Positions 34,508 to 37,415 of a stretch of DNA of 37,415 bases are shown here, piece by piece. Location: the NCBI GenBank assembly GCA_014378705.1, contig JACMND010000025.1, positions 1-37,415 on the forward strand. The letters are read 5' to 3'. The position numbers and the translations under genes are program-made. This stretch comes from Pedobacter sp. (GTDB lineage Bacteria > Bacteroidota > Bacteroidia > Sphingobacteriales > Sphingobacteriaceae). Every line of letters starts with the position of its first letter. Position 1 is the first letter of the stretch. The notes below the pieces were generated by a model. It had not been told where the DNA came from, ran no database searches, and worked only from the letters and a program-made list of their open reading frames with translations.

Positions 34508-35947
34508 TTACAAGCTTAAGCTCTGCTTCTTATCATTGTTTAGCGTCTCGTTAATATTCATAATTTTTTGGTCAATATCTTCCGCACAAACACCAAGTTG
34601 TTGAATAAATTCTTCCTGATCGATGAGTTTTTCAGCTTCTAAAATTAACAAGCCTTTTATCGTTGCAACAGGACTGCGAATTTGGTGGGATAGGTGAGAG
34701 GAATATTCAGAAAGCTTCTTGTTTTTTATTTTTAGGTCTTTGGTGCGTTCGTCAATAATTTCCTCCAGGCTTTGATTAATTCTATTCAGATCTTCTTTTT
34801 GCTGAGAAACTTCCTGATTAAGTGTTAAAAGCTGTTTATTTGTCTTCGCCGATTTTTGGTTGTTACGAAAAAGCAGGAAAATGGCGAAAATAGCAAGTGC
34901 TGCGACTACAGAGCTGGCCCAAAAAAGAGTTTTCGTATATTTCTGTTCCAAAATAATACGGTCGTTCTCCAATTGTTTGGCCTGCTGCCGATATTGTTTG
35001 TCCCGAAGAGTTAATTTTATTGACTCATTATTTTTATAAACCAGGCTATCCTGGGTATATATTTGTTTTAAATAACCCAATGCCGCCTGATAATTTTTTT
35101 TTCGGTTCTCCAGTTCAAATAATGTAAATGTAAAATCGTACTCTAAACGTGTATCGTTAATAATTCTTGAATATGTAATACCCTCATTTATTGATTTTTC
35201 GGCAGCTCCATAATCTCCTTTTGCTATATAAACTGATGATAGGGTCAAATTACTTCCAGCAACAACAAAATTTTGATCCTTTTCTTTTGCTTTGGTTATT
35301 GCATCCTTTAAATAGGTCTCGGCTTCTGGAAGTTTATTAAGTCGAAAATAAGCTACACCTATATTTTGGAGACATGCTGTAATACCTGTTAAATTATTGA
35401 GTTTCTGAAAATTTATAAAGCTTTTTTTGTAACTGATCAAAGCCTGGTTATAAAGTTTCTTTTTTTGATAAACTGTACCAATATTTAAATTAAGACCTGC
35501 TATTAAGCCTTCCATGTTTAAATCTTGAGCAAGTTTTAGAGATTTATGAAAAAATTCTAAGCTCCTATCGTAATCTATACTTATATAAAGATTACCAATA
35601 TTGTTAAAAACCTTAGCCTCCCCTTCTTTATTTGCAGTTTTTTGAAAATAACTCAGAGAATTTAAATATGATTCAAAAGCACTCTCATTTTCATTTTTAT
35701 ATGATTTACCAATACCAATAATTCTGTATGATTCTCCAATGCCGTTTAAAAAATTTAGTTTTTTTGATAATTTTAAGGCTTTTTCACCATACTGTAATGT
35801 TTGGGTTGGGTCTACCATTCTATTATCGTAGCCTAGTTTATTAAGCCTTATAATTTCAGCAGTGTCAGATAATTTAGAATTTGGTGATTGAGAGAATGTA
35901 GGATGTAAAATGAGGAAGGATATAAATAAAATAGAAAAAAACTTCAT
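34508..35947 (-). CDS. TPR sensor protein with DHp-like domain but no kinase ATPase domain
   Basis: 479 residues. A signal peptide ends near residue 20 (FLILHPTFSQ). Residues about 30-300 are tetratricopeptide repeats, for example EAKVFNNIGNLYISIDYDRS, LNLNIGTVYQKKKLYNQALI and CLQNIGVAYFRLNKLPEAET, placed in the periplasm. A membrane span lies at about 341-360 (LFWASSVVAALAIFAIFLLF), then a coiled coil (365-410). A histidine-kinase dimerisation-like segment follows: LSEYSSHLSHQIRSPVATIK, with His421 at the H-box position. The protein ends about 50 residues later with no HATPase_c domain (no N, G1 or G2 boxes), and the 190 bases to the next gene leave no room for one. It may be a phosphorelay dimer lacking its own kinase, or a receptor that acts through other partners. 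Confidence 0.85.
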   Translation of the reverse strand: MKFFSILFISFLILHPTFSQSPNSKLSDTAEIIRLNKLGYDNRMVDPTQTLQYGEKALKLSKKLNFLNGIGESYRIIGIGKSYKNENESAFESYLNSLSYFQKTANKEGEAKVFNNIGNLYISIDYDRSLEFFHKSLKLAQDLNMEGLIAGLNLNIGTVYQKKKLYNQALISYKKSFINFQKLNNLTGITACLQNIGVAYFRLNKLPEAETYLKDAITKAKEKDQNFVVAGSNLTLSSVYIAKGDYGAAEKSINEGITYSRIINDTRLEYDFTFTLFELENRKKNYQAALGYLKQIYTQDSLVYKNNESIKLTLRDKQYRQQAKQLENDRIILEQKYTKTLFWASSVVAALAIFAIFLLFRNNQKSAKTNKQLLTLNQEVSQQKEDLNRINQSLEEIIDERTKDLKIKNKKLSEYSSHLSHQIRSPVATIKGLLILEAEKLIDQEEFIQQLGVCAEDIDQKIMNINETLNNDKKQSLSL

Positions 35948-35955
35948 TAACGCTA

Positions 35956-35978
35956 ATTCTTATGTGCAGTGTAAGAAT
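35956..35978. repeat. Inverted repeat upstream of the TPR-DHp gene
   Basis: ATTCTTA (35956-35962) and TAAGAAT (35972-35978) form perfect 7-bp arms around a 9-base loop, starting 9 bases before the start codon of the TPR-DHp gene. It may be an operator, a leader hairpin over the translation start region, or the end of the winged-helix gene transcript. Confidence 0.35.
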
Positions 35979-36038
35979 ACATATAATGTGGCAGTTTTTC
36001 AAATTAACTTTGAAGCAAAGAAGTGTAATTTTTAATAA

Positions 36039-36443
36039 TTATTTATTCCATTCAATCAATCCGTATTTGTCATCTCTTTTTTTGAAAAGTTTCCCTGAGC
36101 GTCGGCTCAGTATAGATGCAACAGATGACCGGGTACTGCTTTCCTCAGCTAAACCTGGAACACGGTTAACTATTTCTGCAACAATTTCATTGGTTGTCAT
36201 CATTTTTTGAGAGTCAAAAAGCACCTGAACTATTTTTTTCGACCAGGGTAAGATCTCGAAATTATTAATTACATTGTAGTTAATTGCTGTAAAAGAGTTT
36301 CCCGAATCATATTGAGAGAGAAAATTTTCGTGATCAGCTAATTCTGTTAACAACGGTGCAACAATCATTTTAACTTCATCAATGCGGTTTTTTAGCGCAT
36401 GTATGAGTAATTCTAATTGTTTTTCTGTTAACTTTATTGCCAT
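36039..36443 (-). CDS. Small putative winged-helix DNA-binding protein
   Basis: 134 residues, no signal peptide or membrane span. The N-terminal third is helical and charged (TEKQLELLIHALKNRIDEVK). The C-terminal part (about 68-134: WSKKIVQVLFDSQKMMTTNE, IVAEIVNRVPG, TRSSVASILSRRSGKLFKKR, DDKYGLIEW) has the layout of a winged helix: helix, T-x-N-E-I turn, Ser/Arg-rich recognition helix, and a beta wing ending in Y-G-L. I do not recognise a named family, so DNA binding is a prediction. It is divergent from the tandem small lipoproteins across a promoter region with mirrored repeats, and the TPR-DHp gene follows 91 bases downstream on the same strand. A local regulator role is therefore plausible but unproven. 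Confidence 0.7.
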   Translation of the reverse strand: MAIKLTEKQLELLIHALKNRIDEVKMIVAPLLTELADHENFLSQYDSGNSFTAINYNVINNFEILPWSKKIVQVLFDSQKMMTTNEIVAEIVNRVPGLAEESSTRSSVASILSRRSGKLFKKRDDKYGLIEWNK

Positions 36444-36455
36444 AGTTTAGCTAAC

Positions 36456-36463
36456 CAAATATA
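36456..36463 (-). promoter_or_regulatory. Candidate -10-type element (TATATTTG) for the winged-helix gene
   Basis: Read on the minus strand, TATATTTG matches TAnnTTTG, with a weak TTTC about 21 bases upstream. It lies 12 bases before the ATG at 36443, predicting a very short leader. It forms part of the 12-bp mirrored repeat at 36452-36463. Confidence 0.45.
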
Positions 36464-36523
36464 TAATTTCTATCTTAGTTAGCAGAAATAAAAAATAAAT
36501 TCTTTTATATATTGTTAAACATT

Positions 36524-36531
36524 TATATTTG
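36524..36531 (+). promoter_or_regulatory. Candidate -10-type element (TATATTTG) for the tandem small lipoproteins
   Basis: TATATTTG matches TAnnTTTG exactly; the upstream partner is weak (TTTT at 36503-36506, 17-base spacer). A second, poorer match TATCTTTA lies at 36547-36554. From the first element the leader would be about 90 bases. Confidence 0.45.
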
Positions 36532-36628
36532 GTTAACAAAAAGTTATATCTTTAGAAAAATAATTAAACAATAATGATCGTACAGTAAGTTTAACTAACA
36601 AAAATTAACACTTTAAAAACTCTCAAAA

Positions 36629-36769
36629 ATGAAAAAAGTATTACTCGCAGTAATTGCAATGATTGTGTTAGGTATTTCCTCATGCAAAAAAGAAGATGGT
36701 GCGCAGCCTCAAGCTAAAAGCACTGCTGTTAAAGTCCTTGACAAAAAAGACACTACTCAGTGGGACTAA
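36629..36769 (+). CDS. Small lipoprotein A of a tandem pair (46 aa)
   Basis: An ATG at 36629-36631 opens a 46-codon frame ending in TAA. The protein begins MKKVLLAVIAMIVLGISSC, a textbook lipoprotein signal with lipobox ISSC (Cys19) followed by KKED. The mature peptide has only 28 residues: a Gln/Ser/Thr-rich linker, then the tail KVLDKKDTTQWD that ends the protein. The next gene encodes a paralogue with the same tail. The leader before the ATG (AAATTAAC and ACTCTCAAAA) also resembles that of the second gene, so the pair looks like a duplication including the upstream region. Lys residues after the acylated Cys are compatible with outer-membrane retention; surface exposure cannot be judged. 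No family is recognised. Confidence 0.8.
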   Translation: MKKVLLAVIAMIVLGISSCKKEDGAQPQAKSTAVKVLDKKDTTQWD

Positions 36770-36802
36770 TTTCACGTTAAATTAACTTTCAACTCTCTCA
36801 AA

Positions 36803-36940
36803 ATGAAAAAATTATTATTGGTAGTTGCCGTATTTGTATTTTTTGGTATCAGTTCTTGCAAAAAAGATCAAGGTGTGCAGCCTCAAACAACTTCTACATC
36901 TAAAGTATTAGACAAGAAGGATACCACCCAGTGGGATTAA
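36803..36940 (+). CDS. Small lipoprotein B of a tandem pair (45 aa)
   Basis: A 45-codon frame from ATG at 36803-36805 to TAA, 33 bases after the first small lipoprotein. It begins MKKLLLVVAVFVFFGISSC with the same ISSC lipobox at Cys19, continues KKDQGVQPQ, and ends in KVLDKKDTTQWD, identical to the tail of its neighbour. Over these 12 codons the two genes differ at 9 bases in 8 codons, all synonymous, while the signal peptides and linker differ in residues. This indicates selection on the tail peptide itself. The genes are probably cotranscribed. The function is unknown. Confidence 0.8.
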   Translation: MKKLLLVVAVFVFFGISSCKKDQGVQPQTTSTSKVLDKKDTTQWD

Positions 36941-36990
36941 TCTTATTAACATTTCCACTTAATTCGTGTAAAAAGTGTTCAAGCTTGAAG

Positions 36991-37046
36991 TTTGTAAAAC
37001 CTAATTTATTGAAAGATTAATTTCTAGATAAATTAGTTTTTACAAA
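36991..37046 (+). repeat. Long A/T-rich hairpin downstream of the small lipoproteins
   Basis: Arms 36991-37009 and 37028-37046 (19 bases each) match at 18 of 19 positions around an 18-base loop. A run of TTTTT lies inside the right arm rather than after it, so it is not a classic terminator. It begins 51 bases after the second lipoprotein stop and may protect the 3' end of that mRNA. Confidence 0.6.
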
Positions 37047-37176
37047 TAGTTTAAGACAATACTTGAATTCGTTTTTGTATCCCTAAATGGATCTTTACAA
37101 ACTCATGTTTTAATTTTTTTTTGTTTTTGTAATTACTTAACTACCTATTGGTTTTGTCTTTTCATCCTTGTTTATT

Positions 37177-37209
37177 CGTCAGAACTTTTTCTGACGGTAC
37201 CTCATTTTT
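37177..37209 (+). terminator. Possible weak terminator
   Basis: CGTCAGAA (37177-37184) and TTCTGACG (37189-37196) form a perfect 8-bp stem with a CTTT loop. A TTTTTT run starts 7 bases later (37204-37209). The gap makes it a poor intrinsic terminator, but it is the only GC-richer hairpin in the spacer. Confidence 0.4.
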
Positions 37210-37243
37210 TAGCAAATTTTACAATGAATTAGATTCTAAAATA

Positions 37244-37273
37244 TTGTTGCATTTCAATAGATTTATATATTTG
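37244..37273 (+). promoter_or_regulatory. Bacteroidota-type promoter for the M20 peptidase gene
   Basis: TTG (37244-37246), a 19-base spacer and TATATTTG (37266-37273) fit the Bacteroidota primary-sigma consensus. The ATG follows 16 bases after the second element, giving a leader of about 10 bases. Confidence 0.6.
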
Positions 37274-37289
37274 TTCAAATCATTGAAAG

Positions 37290-37415
37290 ATGCGAGAGAT
37301 TAAAGAATATGTAGATTCTAACAAGCAACGCTTTTTAGAAGAATTGTTCGAGTTATTAAGATTCCCTTCCGTAAGCGCTGATCCTAAGTATAAGTCCGAC
37401 ATGCTGTTAACTGCA
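37290..37415 (+). CDS. M20-family peptidase (N-terminal fragment, cut by window edge)
   Basis: The frame opens at ATG 37290-37292 and stays open for 42 codons to the window end. The sequence MREIKEYVDSNKQRFLEELF followed by ELLRFPSVSADPKYKSDM is the characteristic start of M20 dipeptidases/deacylases: an N-terminal helix, then L-x-x-F-P-S-V-S-A-D-P. In complete proteins this leads to the zinc-binding HxD motif, which lies outside this window. No signal peptide is present, so it is cytosolic. Substrate specificity cannot be judged from this fragment. Confidence 0.85.
   Translation, partial: MREIKEYVDSNKQRFLEELFELLRFPSVSADPKYKSDMLLTA

Larger units (their letters stand above)
36452..36535. repeat. 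12-bp mirrored repeat in the divergent promoter region
   Basis: TAACCAAATATA (36452-36463) and its exact reverse complement TATATTTGGTTA (36524-36535) flank a 60-base A/T-rich core. Related TTAGTTAGCA (36475-36484) and TTTAACTAAC (36590-36599) occur nearby. Each arm combines a TAnnTTTG promoter element with a TAAC half-site, an arrangement that could let one protein control both directions. Confidence 0.6.
36941..37289. other. 349-base spacer with three inverted repeats
   Basis: No gene is visible. The spacer holds a 12-bp palindrome TTCAAGCTTGAA (36978-36989), a long hairpin (36991-37046), a short GC-richer hairpin (37177-37196), and near its end a good promoter for the M20 peptidase gene. 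Confidence 0.6.

Noticed and set aside
1-37415. CRISPR array, insertion sequence, prophage or attachment site
   Set aside because: I found no regularly spaced direct repeats, transposase, integrase or phage structural genes, and no tRNA 3'-end duplication near tRNA-Leu.

Overview
The window is chromosomal DNA of a Bacteroidota bacterium, most likely Sphingobacteriaceae (Pedobacter/Mucilaginibacter-like). The evidence is a SusC/SusD pair with an ECF sigma factor and FecR anti-sigma factor, Bacteroidota-specific families (DUF4290, DUF547 with its redox partners, the short AMP nucleosidase), lipoproteins with a Cys-Lys-Lys start, A/T-rich spacers, and promoters of the Bacteroidota type (TTTG, about 20 bases, TAnnTTTG).

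Left part (1-9178, all minus strand): an outer-membrane uptake locus. Read 5'-3' it runs ECF sigma factor, FecR, SusC-type TonB-dependent transporter with an STN signalling domain, SusD lipoprotein, a Tat-exported sugar isomerase-like TIM barrel, and a ThuA-domain lipoprotein cut by the window edge. The STN domain, FecR and sigma factor would form a trans-envelope relay switching on uptake of an unidentified, probably sugar-derived, substrate.

Middle (9423-20600): mostly housekeeping genes on the plus strand. They include an orphan lipoprotein, a START/AHSA1-like protein, a GT-C mannosyltransferase-like membrane protein (minus), a BtuF-like metal/cobalamin-binding protein, a DUF2007 protein, tRNA-Leu(UAG), tig-clpP-clpX, AMP nucleosidase and cystathionine beta-synthase. 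An NmrA-family protein and a frameshifted DUF559 endonuclease relic follow on the minus strand.

Right-middle (20671-34317, minus strand): a glycoconjugate/redox block (processive GT2, DPM1-like GT2, membrane 4Fe-4S protein, FAD oxidoreductase, DUF547 protein, GT39-like transferase). It is followed by the DUF4290-GNAT-murA operon, a CvpA-CAP fusion protein and a UvrD/PcrA helicase. MurA has Asp in place of the fosfomycin-target Cys.

Right end (34508-37415) holds the most intriguing locus. It has a periplasmic-TPR/membrane/DHp protein with no kinase ATPase domain, a small putative winged-helix protein, and, divergently, two tandem 45-46 aa lipoproteins too short for ordinary gene calling. The lipoproteins end in the identical 12-residue tail KVLDKKDTTQWD, although 8 of those 12 codons differ, all synonymously. 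The shared intergenic region carries a mirrored 12-bp element containing a promoter -10-type TATATTTG in each direction. I propose this as a candidate undescribed envelope signalling module. The window ends in the start of an M20 peptidase gene.
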